Shown in pieces: positions 45,401-54,445 of a stretch of 64,000 nt of DNA. The notes beneath the pieces were generated by a model that was not told the DNA's origin, ran no database searches, and was given only the letters and a program-made list of their open reading frames with translations. The number at the start of each line of letters is the position of its first letter. Positions within the stretch are counted from its first letter, which is position 1. This DNA comes from Kribbella qitaiheensis (GTDB lineage Bacteria; Actinomycetota; Actinomycetes; Propionibacteriales; Kribbellaceae), in assembly GCF_014217565.1 (NCBI RefSeq), contig NZ_CP043661.1, forward strand, positions 1,612,001 through 1,676,000, written 5' to 3'. The translations under genes were made by a program, and so were the position numbers.

Positions 45401-48400
45401 TTGACCCGTCCGGCGTAGTCGCCTTCCGCAGTGCCTGTTGCTGTGGTCGTAGTGGCGTAGGTGAAGTTCAGCGCGCGGCAGCCGCGGGCCATCGTCGAGC
45501 AGCTCACGCCGTCGGGCACCGGCGCGAGTACGCGCGTCGGCCGCACCACCTCGGCACCTCCGACCGTCACCCGCTCCCACACGTACGTCGTGGTCTGGTT
45601 GCTGCCGGGCAGCGTGGTCGCCGTCGGGAAGTACTTGCCGGCAGCCGAACCGGTGACCCGGCCGAACATGACGATCGTGCCCTGGTCGTCGGTCAGCTTG
45701 TAGGTGTCCGTCGCGCTGGCATAGGTCAGCCTGAGCGTCTCCTGGCCGACCTCGGGGTCGAAGTTGACGCCGTCGCGAGCGGTGAAGCCGACAACATCGC
45801 CGTCCGGAGTGCCGACCTGCAGGAGCGAGCCGTAGACGTCCAGTGAGGTGTAGGGCGTCTCCGCCTCGTCCACGATCGCCCCGGAGATCCATCCCGGGCC
45901 GAACATGCCGGACGGATCCGTCTTGGCCGACTGCCGGCTGTTGTACGTCCGGCTGACGGTCAGGTCGCTGCCGTACGAGTTCACCGACACATCGGTGTCG
46001 GACAGCGTGACGTTGCCGGTCAGCAGGTTGACATCACCCGGGCCGATCTCCTGGGAGGCCGCGCTGGCGAGGTTCCGGTCGAAGGTGAGCTTCACCGCGC
46101 CCGACGAAGCCGCAGTACCGCCGGTGAAGCTGCCGCGGAGCTGCAACGGACCGTCCCGAGGGACAGACTGGGCGTCGACAGCCGCTAGGGTCGCCTCGAT
46201 GTTCCAGTTCAGCTTGGGGAACAGGCCACCGCCGGTAGTCGGCAGTGGCCAGCTGACGGCTCCACCGCCGGCAGCGAGCTGCACGTGGGCCGCGGGGATG
46301 TTCACCCACGCATCGGTGTCGCCGCGACGCCACTGGTACGTGACGCCCGTGGCCGTAGTACGACCGGCTCCCGTGATGGCCGTCTTGGCCGCGCTGATGT
46401 CGCCCGCCTTCGGCGTGAGTACCGCGCCGCCACCGACGGCGAACTCGTACGCGGTCAGTGGGGACCTGTTGCCCGCACGGTCGCGAGTGCGGACCCACAG
46501 AGTGTGCGGGCCGTCAGCGGTCGGGGTGATGGTGACCGTGGTGGTCGCGCCCGGGCTGGACGCGTTCGCGACCTGGTCCGGCGGGTTCGAGTCCACGCCG
46601 TACTCGTACGCCGCGGCATCGCTCACCCCGGATGCCCCGAACGTGAAGATGCCTGCCGTACCGGCACCGCCCGACCACTGCGACACCGGATAGGTCGTCG
46701 ACGAGACAGTGGGCGCGACCGCCGGGGAGATGGTGTCCACGGTGAACTCACACCACTGCGACCAGGCGCCAGGCGTCGTACCGTCGGAGCCCTGGACTCG
46801 CCAGGCGTAGCTGCCGCCTTCGGCGAAGGCGCCGTCCGCGATTGTGGTCCCCAGCCAGGAGCCGGAAGCACCAGGGCCCTCGGTGGCCGTAGTACTGGTC
46901 GTGCCACCGACGGTCTTCCACTCGAAGTTGGCGTAGACCTGCGCGCTGAGGCCGTCGCTGATCTGTGCGCGCAGCTGCGGCGTCAGGCTGGAGATGTACG
47001 GCCTGGTCGCGCCGCTCCCGCACACGGTGTCCGGCGCGGTCGCCTGGGCGTTCACGGCGGTCTTGGTCTGGTAGGTGAGCGTCACCGACGGCGGGTTGGC
47101 CGCTGCCTCCCGGGACGCGAACCGTTTCCACCCGTAGTTGTCCGTCTCGCTGGCAGCCTTGATGCCGAGGTTGGTCTTCGCCAGGTGGTTGGTGGCCGTG
47201 TACTGGAACGCCGCTGTGACCGGGATGGTCACCCAGCCGTCTCCGCAGGCGGTCGAGAAGCCCTTGGTCTGGGTGGACGTACCGACCCGCTCGTACTCTG
47301 TCGGCTGCTTCGTCCAGCGAGCCGTATTGGTCACGTCCGCCGTACGCCACGCCTCCCAGCCGCGCGCAGCGCAGGAGAACGAGTGGTGCTCCCACAGGTT
47401 CAGTGTGGCGGCCTGGATCTGCTTGTCCCACAACCACTCCTGGTTGTCGAACCGCAGGTAGGACTTGGCTTTGTTGCCGCCACCGTCGTAGGTGCCGAGC
47501 TTCAGCTCTGTCGCCGCGGACTGGTCGGTGGTGTAGGTGTTCTGCACGAAGGCGTCGAAGTTCGCGCCCGAGCTCTGCGACGGGTCGATGGTGACCGGAT
47601 AGACGGTCTTCGGGTCGTTCAGGAAGCTCCTGCTCGGGGTGAGCAGGAGCGCGTCCTTGGCCAGGCCCAGGCCGACCTGGGCCCGGCGGGTGTGCTCGCC
47701 CGATGCCTGGTCGACGGTCGAGTCCCACATCAGCGGAGCCGGTACGTCGAGGCTCTGGCCGTCCTTGCGCACGGCGAGGCCGCCCGAGCCGTCGAGCTTC
47801 GCCGTGACGCCGTCGGCCTTCCAGGGCATCCGGATCTGCTGCAGTCGCGCGGCTGCTGCCCGGTTCTTCACCAGCAGGTGTTGCTGATAGCCGGTCCGGG
47901 TCGCCTCGACGATCAGGTCGACCCCTGGCTTCACCTCGCGATACGTCGCGGTGGTTCCGGACAGTACCGGCGCCCGCAGCGGTCCGGACCAGCCGAGGGC
48001 CGAACGGTTGCCGGGGGCACCTAACGCGACGAGGGTGTGGTCGCCCGGTCCGGCGGCACCGGACAGTTCGAGGCCGTAAGGATGCGCCTTCGAGACGATC
48101 GAGCCGTCCGGCCGCCGGACCAGCGACACGTCGACCTCGATCCAGTCGCCGTCCGTGCCACGCATCCGGACCGGACCGGCGGCGATGGTCGCCTCGATCT
48201 TGCCCGACGGCATCGCGCGGTACTCGGTGGTGTCGGTCGTCCTGCTGGTAATCAGGACGGGCTTACCAGTGGTCCGCGACGTGATGGCGGCCGATGCTTC
48301 ATCAGGACGCTCCAGAGGTACCGCGTTCACCGCCTGGTCTATGGCGGCCCGCTCTGCCGCGGCTTCCGCGGCCTGCACCGCGGCTGCATCGGCTTCAGGT

Positions 48401-48510
48401 GGCTCGGACAACAACCCGGCGACCAGGGCCAGAACGACGGCGGCGCCGATCCAGCGCGCCGATCGTGGACCCGGATAGACGCGGAGTAGACGCGATCTCG
48501 GATAGGACAT
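42445..48510 (-). CDS. Giant secreted RHS-repeat protein with a short basic C-terminal tip
   Basis: A 2021-residue protein. A basic start (MSYPRSRLLRVYPG) and one hydrophobic helix (about residues 20-36) form an export signal or anchor. A DNRLRE-type region follows (TELKLGTYDGGG, YLRFDNQEWLW), then Ig-like parts, a DUF6531-like entry (NLLTGNVTLSDTDVSV) and many YD repeats such as YDTLGRVMSYKDADGN. The RHS core ends with RLYNPTTGRFLQTDPVYGG...YDLNGK. After it comes a tip of about 95 residues (CWSKKCALKYAAKKWKAAKK..., four Cys, very Lys/Arg-rich, then a Gly/Ala hydrophobic stretch). The tip matches no toxin I know. No immunity-size gene follows. Confidence 0.88.
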   Translation of the reverse strand: MSYPRSRLLRVYPGPRSARWIGAAVVLALVAGLLSEPPEADAAAVQAAEAAAERAAIDQAVNAVPLERPDEASAAITSRTTGKPVLITSRTTDTTEYRAMPSGKIEATIAAGPVRMRGTDGDWIEVDVSLVRRPDGSIVSKAHPYGLELSGAAGPGDHTLVALGAPGNRSALGWSGPLRAPVLSGTTATYREVKPGVDLIVEATRTGYQQHLLVKNRAAAARLQQIRMPWKADGVTAKLDGSGGLAVRKDGQSLDVPAPLMWDSTVDQASGEHTRRAQVGLGLAKDALLLTPSRSFLNDPKTVYPVTIDPSQSSGANFDAFVQNTYTTDQSAATELKLGTYDGGGNKAKSYLRFDNQEWLWDKQIQAATLNLWEHHSFSCAARGWEAWRTADVTNTARWTKQPTEYERVGTSTQTKGFSTACGDGWVTIPVTAAFQYTATNHLAKTNLGIKAASETDNYGWKRFASREAAANPPSVTLTYQTKTAVNAQATAPDTVCGSGATRPYISSLTPQLRAQISDGLSAQVYANFEWKTVGGTTSTTATEGPGASGSWLGTTIADGAFAEGGSYAWRVQGSDGTTPGAWSQWCEFTVDTISPAVAPTVSSTTYPVSQWSGGAGTAGIFTFGASGVSDAAAYEYGVDSNPPDQVANASSPGATTTVTITPTADGPHTLWVRTRDRAGNRSPLTAYEFAVGGGAVLTPKAGDISAAKTAITGAGRTTATGVTYQWRRGDTDAWVNIPAAHVQLAAGGGAVSWPLPTTGGGLFPKLNWNIEATLAAVDAQSVPRDGPLQLRGSFTGGTAASSGAVKLTFDRNLASAASQEIGPGDVNLLTGNVTLSDTDVSVNSYGSDLTVSRTYNSRQSAKTDPSGMFGPGWISGAIVDEAETPYTSLDVYGSLLQVGTPDGDVVGFTARDGVNFDPEVGQETLRLTYASATDTYKLTDDQGTIVMFGRVTGSAAGKYFPTATTLPGSNQTTTYVWERVTVGGAEVVRPTRVLAPVPDGVSCSTMARGCRALNFTYATTTTATGTAEGDYAGRVKEISFTAWDPDLATPAMRTVPMARYGYDSAGRLRSTWDPRIATNGKETYDYQADGVLSTVKPAGEEPWLLSYTTVAGDPGIGRLLKVTRSALTAGTAVETVVYKVPLSGAGAPNDLSPAQTRRWGQPEAPTDATAIFPADQVPNGSSWERATVSYLDANGRQTNEAKPGGNLTTTWYDGFSNEIRSLTAENRNRALNQSPSDNEVAEQTLAQNYSTVTSYSLDGMRVETILDPETEVRLTDGTTTRGRQLNRKTYDQGAPTSGGPYNLVTTEDVQVRVWGSGGTTVEADRRTTTTGYNWTLRQPTVTTTDPGGLGQTVRSTLDPVTGLETSTTQVAGGSTTNTPATRKTINYRASAGSGFAECDLHPEWANLPCRVQPGGQAASGPELAATVTTYDIYNQERVETEKTSAGTLRTTTTTYDAAGRVLDSGVVGLGTPLPIQRNVYDPVTGDLLRNQSVSGGTVTAEIVRTYDTLGRVMSYKDADGNLSTTAYDMLGRAATTNDGRSSRSYGYDFRGLLNSVTDGQTGTYTGAYDADGKLVSETWPNGVKVDSSYDEAGQESGITYSRPGCASGDCTLFREVKTQAAQGQTARRVSTLSSQVYLQDKAGRVSTVEETVGEKCVTRVYGFSTATDRTSSTEYGPAADGSCQTASPAAGRTWTYDTANRVNTTGYVYDALGRTTKVPAIDTGAPAGGDVTATYHANDLVDTISQGGRSTDYTIDVTGERVRSWTDNSTGEAVQNVQHYDGDEDSPVWTQEGPDRWTRVVPGLAGMSAVLDSDSGVPEWQLSDLSGDIVATIHDGDEGLSTTSEAGEYGVLSNSEAVGKQRYGWLGAEQRAADAPSGIVLMGVRLYNPTTGRFLQTDPVYGGSCNAYEYTCADPVDKYDLNGKWMCWSKKCALKYAAKKWKAAKKKIRKNKYVRKVWRFSKKVYKNRYVRACAGGALGVLTVDTIKNGWKALRLKWFRWGPAGCAGGVIMYHARRNHWW

Positions 48511-48727
48511 GCGGGTGACCTCTCTGCGAAGCCGTTCCCGTGCACGACGAAGCACATCGCCGGCCGAACCGGCGACGTGAGGGGACGATCGTGGCTGGGA
48601 ACTCAGGGGCGGAAGGGCGGATATCCTCAGCTCCAGCTTGGGACCCGGCCTGCCCGCACCGACAGGTAAGAAGTGGACAACTTCCTCAACTGGCCAAGGG
48701 CATTACGTCACACCCGACCGGGAGCGG

Positions 48728-49726
48728 TCAGCCGAGGAGCCCGAGACGCTGGGCCGCGGCGCCGGCGGCGAAGCGGGTCGGCGCGTCCACGAAGTCCATC
48801 ACGGTGGCGATATGGCGGCGGACGGTGCGGACCGAGAGGCTGAGGTGACGGGCGATCGCCTCGTCCTTCAAGCCGTGCACGAGCAGGGCCAGCACCTCTC
48901 GTTCGGTGCCGCCGAGTTGCTTCACCAACCGCCGCGACCGCGAGAGGGACGCGACGCCCGCAAGGACGACCGGTGTCGCGGCTGCCCACAGCCGGTCGTA
49001 GAAGTTCGCGAGCGCCGACACCACGACCACGGACCGCACCACCAGGGCGGCCGTGGTTCCCTCCGGGTCGAGACCGACGACGGCCAGGTGGTCGTCGACC
49101 ACGATCATCCGCAGCGGCAACGTCTGTGCCGTCCGCACCTCGCCGCCCGCCTCGATCACGATCCTGATCGTCTCGGCGCCTTGCGGGTCAGCCACCAGGT
49201 CCGGCGAACAGAGCTGGCGGTGCACGGCGATGCCGGAGCCGGAGCGGGTCGAGCCGAGCGGACCGACGCTGATCGAGCGATAGCTGGACCGGGCAGTGTG
49301 GATCGACGTCATCCAGCGGTCGGCGATCTCATCGGCATCAGTCAGGACCTGGACCAGCAGCGACGGCACCGCCTCCCGGCGGAGCTGACGGTCGTGCAGC
49401 TCCGCGGCTGCCGCGTACCCCGTCAGCAGGCGTTTCTGCTGGATCGACAGCTCGCGATGCACCTCGGTGAGCAGTCCATTGATCGCGACGAGCGGGTCGA
49501 TCGCCCGCAGTACCGGGCCCGGCTGGAACTGGAGGTAGCACAGGTGCCTGGAGACCAGCTCTTCGTCGGCCGGATCGCCTTCACACATCGGCCGGGCGCC
49601 CTGTTCCAGCAGGTCCAGGTAGGCATCAACTACCGGTCCGGGCAGCAGCTCGCGGAAGAGTTGTTCGGGAGCGGCCCGTTCGGGCTCGCGCAACCGGCGG
49701 ACGGAACCAAGGTGTGCAGTGTCCAC
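48728..49726 (-). CDS. LuxR-type HTH regulator with N-terminal sensor part
   Basis: A protein of about 332 residues. The C-terminus is a LuxR HTH (LGGTEREVLALLVHGLKDEAIARHLSLSVRTVRRHIATVMD). The N-terminal 230 residues hold helical segments and a phospholipase-D-like or TrmB-like beta region (QTLPLRMIVVDDHLAVVGLDPE) seen in actinobacterial LuxR proteins. GTG 49726 was chosen because AGGGG lies 4 bases upstream; the frame extends further to a TTG. It lies 217 bp upstream of the RHS gene on the same strand and may control it. A 24-bp palindrome lies before it. Confidence 0.8.
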   Translation of the reverse strand: MDTAHLGSVRRLREPERAAPEQLFRELLPGPVVDAYLDLLEQGARPMCEGDPADEELVSRHLCYLQFQPGPVLRAIDPLVAINGLLTEVHRELSIQQKRLLTGYAAAAELHDRQLRREAVPSLLVQVLTDADEIADRWMTSIHTARSSYRSISVGPLGSTRSGSGIAVHRQLCSPDLVADPQGAETIRIVIEAGGEVRTAQTLPLRMIVVDDHLAVVGLDPEGTTAALVVRSVVVVSALANFYDRLWAAATPVVLAGVASLSRSRRLVKQLGGTEREVLALLVHGLKDEAIARHLSLSVRTVRRHIATVMDFVDAPTRFAAGAAAQRLGLLG

Positions 49727-49737
49727 GGCGTCCCCTA

Positions 49738-49761
49738 CCACGGTCGGCCACCGACCGGTGG
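49738..49761 (-). promoter_or_regulatory. Palindrome before the LuxR gene
   Basis: CCACGGTCGGCCACCGACCGGTGG is a nearly perfect palindrome (stem CCAC-GGTCGG / CCGACC-GTGG, one bulged base, three-base loop). It sits directly upstream of the Shine-Dalgarno. It is either an autoregulatory operator or a leader hairpin. Confidence 0.45.
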
Positions 49762-49846
49762 CGCTCAGTCGTGAAGGAAAGAAGCTACCATTGGACAACG
49801 GCTTCTGGGAGTAACTTTCATCAAAACCGCCAACGATCGACCGCGG

Positions 49847-51751
49847 TCAGGTCAATCCGTACCGTAGGGCGTAGACGAGTGCCCAGTCCTGGTCGTTGGC
49901 GAGTGGGTCGGCGAGATGCGCCGGGCGCCCGTTGACGGAACTCGGGTAGACGAAGGCACAGGTCGCTGAGCCGTCGGCCGAGAAGTTGACCAGGTTCGCG
50001 CGCAGGATCGCTTGGCCGGCCGCGGTGAGCCGGTCCGCCTCGCCGCGCGGGAGAAGGTCGCGCGGCCAGGAGAGGTACACGGCCGCGCTGAGCACGGACC
50101 AGTAGTGCGGGAACACGTCACCCCACAGGCGAAGCAGGCCGAACCAGTAGCCGTCCCAGTGCCGGATCGGGATGTGCCGGAGCCGTACGTCGGGCTGGTC
50201 CGCGGCGAAGGAGGTCAACCACGGCAGCCGCGAACTTAGCTCGTCAGGAGAGACGAAACCAACGCGATGGGCTGCTACCAACAGTTCCAGCAGCGGAGCG
50301 ACCATCGACTGCTCGTAGTTCACCTCGTGCGGCGGCAGGTTGTCGCCGTACTCGATGAAGCTGCGCGCATGACGCTCCAGGTGCTCCAGCATCCGCGGCG
50401 CCTGCTTGGACAGGGCCAGGAGCAACGGGCCGAGGTCGAAGGCGAGGAAGTGGTCGCCGCCGAGTTCGTAGTACCGGTCGATGATCTGTATGGCGCGGTC
50501 GGAGTCGCCCTGTCCTAGGAAGAAGCGGGCGAACCAAGGGAAGTTGTAGAGCCGCGTGGAGGTCTCGCGCAGGCTGTCGTCGGCCACCGTGCCGTCTGCC
50601 GATACGAGGTGCTCCACTACGAACGCCGAGTACCCCGCAAGAGCCGCATCGAGCTCGGCTCGATCACCCCAACCACGGTCGCGTGCTTCCTGCAGCAGCA
50701 AGGCAGTGCCGATTCGCTCGCGACCGTCCGACCAGTCGCGCCAGGCAGCCGACAGCACGGTCAGCCCGGTCTCATTGTCGTACGGCACGAAGGAGAACCG
50801 CCGGCTGCCGTCCCGCTCGACAGGACGCTGCTTGTCGAGTACGAACCGCACCCGGCTCTCGACCAGCTCGCGCAACGGCTGGTGGAACAGCACCTGGATC
50901 CGAGAGCTCACCTTGCCGTCAGTGGCTTCCACGTACTGCGTGCCTGCCACCGCCGAAGACACAGAAGCCGGACCGGTCGCACCGTCGGCCAGCTGCACGG
51001 CCAACGTCTCCCCCACCTCAGCAACCAAATCAGTTGCCTCCAGCAACGGCTGTCGGGTCGCGTGGAAGTCGGCAAGGCTGTCGTGCCAGGCGAGCTGCCA
51101 GGTCCATCGGTAGGTCTCACCAGGCGCCAGTACGAGCTCAGGCTGGCCGCCCATCGCCTGCGGTGCCCGGGCGTGATCGGTGACGTGCAGGTAGATGTGC
51201 CCCCTGCTGTTGCTGCTGCTACCGCCGTCCCGCGACTCGACCGAGTACGCCCAGAGCTCGCCTTCGGTGAGCTGCATCCCGAGACCGGGTCCGCTACCGT
51301 CCATCGGCACCGCCCAGACCCACGAGTCCGCGCCGCCGGTCCAGACGTGAGCGTGGACCGCGCGGTTGAGGCTGTCCCGACTCGACTCGTACAGGTCGCG
51401 CCACGGCGTACTGACTGCCAGCGAGCCGACAGCAACAGCCTCAGCCGAGCTGTTCCGTACTTCGTAGGTCTCGGTCCACTGCTCCCCGAACCGACGGCCG
51501 ACCCGCAACTCCAGGTCGCCCAGTTGGTAGAGCAGGTCGATGCCGGAAGAACGCCACCGCTGGCTGACCGGCGTATCCCACCGGTAGCTGCCGCGATCCG
51601 TGATCGCGAAACCCTTGCCCCAGTACCGCGTCGAGTCGTGCAGCACCCCGTCCTCGAGCAACACCGAGCACCCTCGCACCGGATGTGTCACCGCCGCGAC
51701 GGCCCCGTCGTCCGTCACCTCGACCTGCCCGGCCCCGAACCCGAATTTCAC
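49847..51751 (-). CDS. Predicted carbohydrate-active enzyme with alpha/alpha-barrel C-terminus
   Basis: A 634-residue protein. The N-terminal 250 residues are beta-rich (YQLGDLELRVGRRFGEQW, LVLAPGETYRWTWQLAWHD) like the super-sandwich domain of glycosidases. The C-terminal half is helical with aromatic and acidic motifs (TRLYNFPWFARFFLGQGD, YGDNLPPHEVNYEQSMVAP, IRHWDGYWFGLLRLWGD), which suggests a six-hairpin glycosidase fold. I cannot name the family; glycoside hydrolases of the GH127/GH154-like kind are the nearest idea. There is no signal peptide, so it would act inside the cell. Confidence 0.6.
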   Translation of the reverse strand: MKFGFGAGQVEVTDDGAVAAVTHPVRGCSVLLEDGVLHDSTRYWGKGFAITDRGSYRWDTPVSQRWRSSGIDLLYQLGDLELRVGRRFGEQWTETYEVRNSSAEAVAVGSLAVSTPWRDLYESSRDSLNRAVHAHVWTGGADSWVWAVPMDGSGPGLGMQLTEGELWAYSVESRDGGSSSNSRGHIYLHVTDHARAPQAMGGQPELVLAPGETYRWTWQLAWHDSLADFHATRQPLLEATDLVAEVGETLAVQLADGATGPASVSSAVAGTQYVEATDGKVSSRIQVLFHQPLRELVESRVRFVLDKQRPVERDGSRRFSFVPYDNETGLTVLSAAWRDWSDGRERIGTALLLQEARDRGWGDRAELDAALAGYSAFVVEHLVSADGTVADDSLRETSTRLYNFPWFARFFLGQGDSDRAIQIIDRYYELGGDHFLAFDLGPLLLALSKQAPRMLEHLERHARSFIEYGDNLPPHEVNYEQSMVAPLLELLVAAHRVGFVSPDELSSRLPWLTSFAADQPDVRLRHIPIRHWDGYWFGLLRLWGDVFPHYWSVLSAAVYLSWPRDLLPRGEADRLTAAGQAILRANLVNFSADGSATCAFVYPSSVNGRPAHLADPLANDQDWALVYALRYGLT

Positions 51752-51856
51752 GGCTCCAACCTAGCCGCCGAAGACTTTTTGCCGCGAGGATGTCGAGAAC
51801 GTCGCGGCGGCTCCGCCTACAGGGTGAGAGCACCTCACCGACCGAAAGGCACGATC

Positions 51857-52339
51857 GTGAACCAGCAGGAGATCGCGGAGATCCTGGCCAAGCCCTACTC
51901 GCAGGACCTCCTGAGCGGGAAGATCCCGGCCCGTTTCGCCTATGTCGGCCTCGACGGCGACCCGCGCGTCATCCCGATGGGCTTCCACTGGGACGGCAGC
52001 GGAATCCAGTTCTTCACGGTCCCGAAGGCGGCCAAGGTTCGCGCGCTCGAACAGAACCCACGGGTCGCGATCACCATCGACACCGAAGGCTTCCCGCCCA
52101 AGGTGCTGCTGCTGCGCGGCTCGGTCGAGGTCGATCTGGTCGACGGCGTACCCGATGAGTACCTCGCGAGCGGCAAGAACGTCGCCGCCGACCAGTTCGA
52201 GGAGTGGAAGGCAGGCGTGCTTGCCCTCTACGAGCAGATGGTCGTCCTCACCTTCACGCCCGACTGGGTGAAGCTCCTCGACTTCGAAACCACCATCCCG
52301 AAGGCCGTCCAGGACCTCGTCGACGCCAAGCAGAACTAG
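51857..52339 (+). CDS. Pyridoxamine-5'-phosphate-oxidase-like FMN/F420-binding protein
   Basis: A 160-residue split-barrel flavoprotein. ARFAYVGLDGDPRVIPMGFHWDG and FTVPKAAKVRALEQNPRVAITID are the usual core of the PNPOx-like family that binds FMN or F420; the short length excludes true PdxH. Function unknown, often a deazaflavin-dependent reductase. The GTG start at 51857 has AAAGG upstream. Its last 4 bp overlap the convergent ethylmalonyl-CoA mutase gene. Confidence 0.85.
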   Translation: MNQQEIAEILAKPYSQDLLSGKIPARFAYVGLDGDPRVIPMGFHWDGSGIQFFTVPKAAKVRALEQNPRVAITIDTEGFPPKVLLLRGSVEVDLVDGVPDEYLASGKNVAADQFEEWKAGVLALYEQMVVLTFTPDWVKLLDFETTIPKAVQDLVDAKQN

Positions 52340-54345
52340 AGGTGGTTGGCCGCGCGGATGACGTCGACGACGTTCGCCATCATGCCGGTGAGGTCGTAGT
52401 CCTTCGGGGTGTAGACGGCGGCGACGCCTGAGCCGAGGAGGGCTCGGGCGTCCGCGTCGGGGACGATGCCGCCGACGACGACGGGGACGTCTTCGAGGCC
52501 GGCCTCGCACAGGCCGGCGACGACCTGCGGGACGAGTTCCATGTGCGAGCCGGACAGGATCGACAGGCCGACGCAATGCACGTCCTCGGCGACCGCGGCC
52601 GCGACGATCTGCTCGGGCGTCAACCGGATGCCCTGGTAGATCACCTCGAACCCGACATCACGAGCCCGTACCGCGACCTGCTCGGCACCGTTCGAATGCC
52701 CGTCGAGCCCCGGCTTGCCGACCAGGAACCGCAGCCGGCCGCCGAGTTCCGCCGAGGTCGACGCCACCTTCGCGCGCACCGTGGCGATCGCCTCGCCACC
52801 GCCCGAGGTCCCGACCGAGCCGGACACTCCGGTGGGAGCGCGGTACTCGCCGAACACCTCCCGCAGTACGCCGGACCACTCCCCCGTCGTCGCGCCCGCC
52901 CGGACGCAGCGCAGGGTGGCGTTCATCAAGTTGCCGGTGCCCTTCGCGGCCTCGCGCAAGGAGGCCAGCGCGTCCTCGACCGCCTTATTGTCGCGCTCGG
53001 CACGCCAAATCAGCAGCGACTCCAGCGCGGCACTTTCAGCAGCCGGGTCGACCGTCTGGATCGCGGTGTCGAGGTTCTCGATCAGCGGCGACGGCTCTGT
53101 GTTCTCGAACTTGTTCACGCCGACCACGACCTGCTCGCCAGACTCGATCCGCTGCCGCCGTTCGGCATGCGACGCGACCAGCGCCTGCTTGAGGTACCCG
53201 CTCTCCACCGCGACGACCGCACCGCCCATCGCCTGGACCCGGTCGATCTCCTCCCGCGCCCCGGCGACCAGCTCGTCGACCTTGGCCTCGATCACGTGCG
53301 ACCCGTCGAAAATGTCCTCGTACTCGAGCAGGTCCGACTCGTACGCGAGCACCTGCTGCATCCGCAACGACCACTGCTGGTCCCAGGGCCGCGGCAGGCC
53401 GAGTGCCTCGTTCCAGGCCGGCAACTGCACCGCCCGCGCTCGCGCGTTCTTGGACAGCGTCACGCCGAGCATCTCCAGCACGATCCGCTGCACGTTGTTC
53501 TCGGGTTGCGCCTCCGTCAGCCCCAGCGAGTTGACCTGTACGCCGTAGCGCAGCCGACGCGCCTTGGCATCCGTCACGCCGTACCGGTTGAGGCACACGT
53601 CGTCCCAGAGCCGGACGAACGCGCGCATCTTGCAGGTCTCCTCGATGAACCGCACGCCCGCATTGACGAAGAACGAGATCCGCTGGACCACATCGCCGAA
53701 CTTGTCGGCCGGCACCTGACCGCCGTCGCGGACCCTATCCAGCACCGCGATCGCCGTCGACAGCGCGAACGCCAGCTCCTGTACCGGCGTCGCGCCCGCC
53801 TCCTGCAGGTGGTAGCTGCAGATGTTGATCGGGTTCCACTTCGGCACGTTCGAGACCGTGTACGCGATCAGGTCGGTCGCCAGCCGCAGCGACGCGTCCG
53901 GCGGGAAGGCGTACGTACCGCGGGACAGGTACTCCTTGACGATGTCGTTCTGGGTCGTCCCGGTCAGCTCGTCGGGCAGCGCGCCCTGCTCCTGGGCGGC
54001 GACCTGGTAAAGCGCGAGCAACCACATCGCGGTCGCGTTGATCGTCATCGACGTGTTCATCTGCGCGAGCGGGATCTGGTCGAACAACGCCCGTACGTCG
54101 CCCAGGTGCGCGACCGGTACGCCGACCTTGCCGACCTCGCCCTTGGCCAGCGGGTGATCCGCGTCGTACCCGGTCTGGGTGGGCAGGTCGAAGGCGACCG
54201 ACAGTCCGGTCTGGCCCTTCTCGAGGTTGCGCCGGAAGAGCGCGTTCGACTCCGCCGCCGACGAGTGCCCGGCGTACGTCCGCATCACCCAGGGGCGGTC
54301 AGAGGGCTTCCCCGCCCCATCGCCCCGGTCCTTCTCGGTCGTCAT
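52336..54345 (-). CDS. ecm: Ethylmalonyl-CoA mutase (MeaA-like, adenosylcobalamin-dependent)
   Basis: A 669-residue single-chain acyl-CoA mutase. RPWVMRTYAGHSSAAESNAL and DLPTQTGYDADHPLAKGEVG open the barrel; TQTGYDADH instead of the THRGYDSDH of methylmalonyl-CoA mutase, and the shorter length, indicate ethylmalonyl-CoA mutase. The C-terminal B12 domain has KPGLDGHSNGAE with the cobalt-ligating His, and VGLSILSGSHMEL. It converts ethylmalonyl-CoA (from Ccr, after epimerisation) to methylsuccinyl-CoA. The later enzymes (methylsuccinyl-CoA dehydrogenase, mesaconyl-CoA hydratase, malyl-CoA lyase) are not in the window. Confidence 0.93.
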   Translation of the reverse strand: MTTEKDRGDGAGKPSDRPWVMRTYAGHSSAAESNALFRRNLEKGQTGLSVAFDLPTQTGYDADHPLAKGEVGKVGVPVAHLGDVRALFDQIPLAQMNTSMTINATAMWLLALYQVAAQEQGALPDELTGTTQNDIVKEYLSRGTYAFPPDASLRLATDLIAYTVSNVPKWNPINICSYHLQEAGATPVQELAFALSTAIAVLDRVRDGGQVPADKFGDVVQRISFFVNAGVRFIEETCKMRAFVRLWDDVCLNRYGVTDAKARRLRYGVQVNSLGLTEAQPENNVQRIVLEMLGVTLSKNARARAVQLPAWNEALGLPRPWDQQWSLRMQQVLAYESDLLEYEDIFDGSHVIEAKVDELVAGAREEIDRVQAMGGAVVAVESGYLKQALVASHAERRQRIESGEQVVVGVNKFENTEPSPLIENLDTAIQTVDPAAESAALESLLIWRAERDNKAVEDALASLREAAKGTGNLMNATLRCVRAGATTGEWSGVLREVFGEYRAPTGVSGSVGTSGGGEAIATVRAKVASTSAELGGRLRFLVGKPGLDGHSNGAEQVAVRARDVGFEVIYQGIRLTPEQIVAAAVAEDVHCVGLSILSGSHMELVPQVVAGLCEAGLEDVPVVVGGIVPDADARALLGSGVAAVYTPKDYDLTGMMANVVDVIRAANHL

Positions 54346-54445
54346 ATACCCGAGAGTAGGACTGTGTGCCCTTGTGAGTCCGCCGCTCGTGACGGGTGTC
54401 ACCAGCGGCTTACATCACAACTCCGACTACGCGGAACAGTGCCGA

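Noticed and set aside
52336..54345. Methylmalonyl-CoA mutase large subunit
   Set aside because: The length and the TQTGYDADH motif fit ethylmalonyl-CoA mutase better, and no small subunit gene is adjacent.
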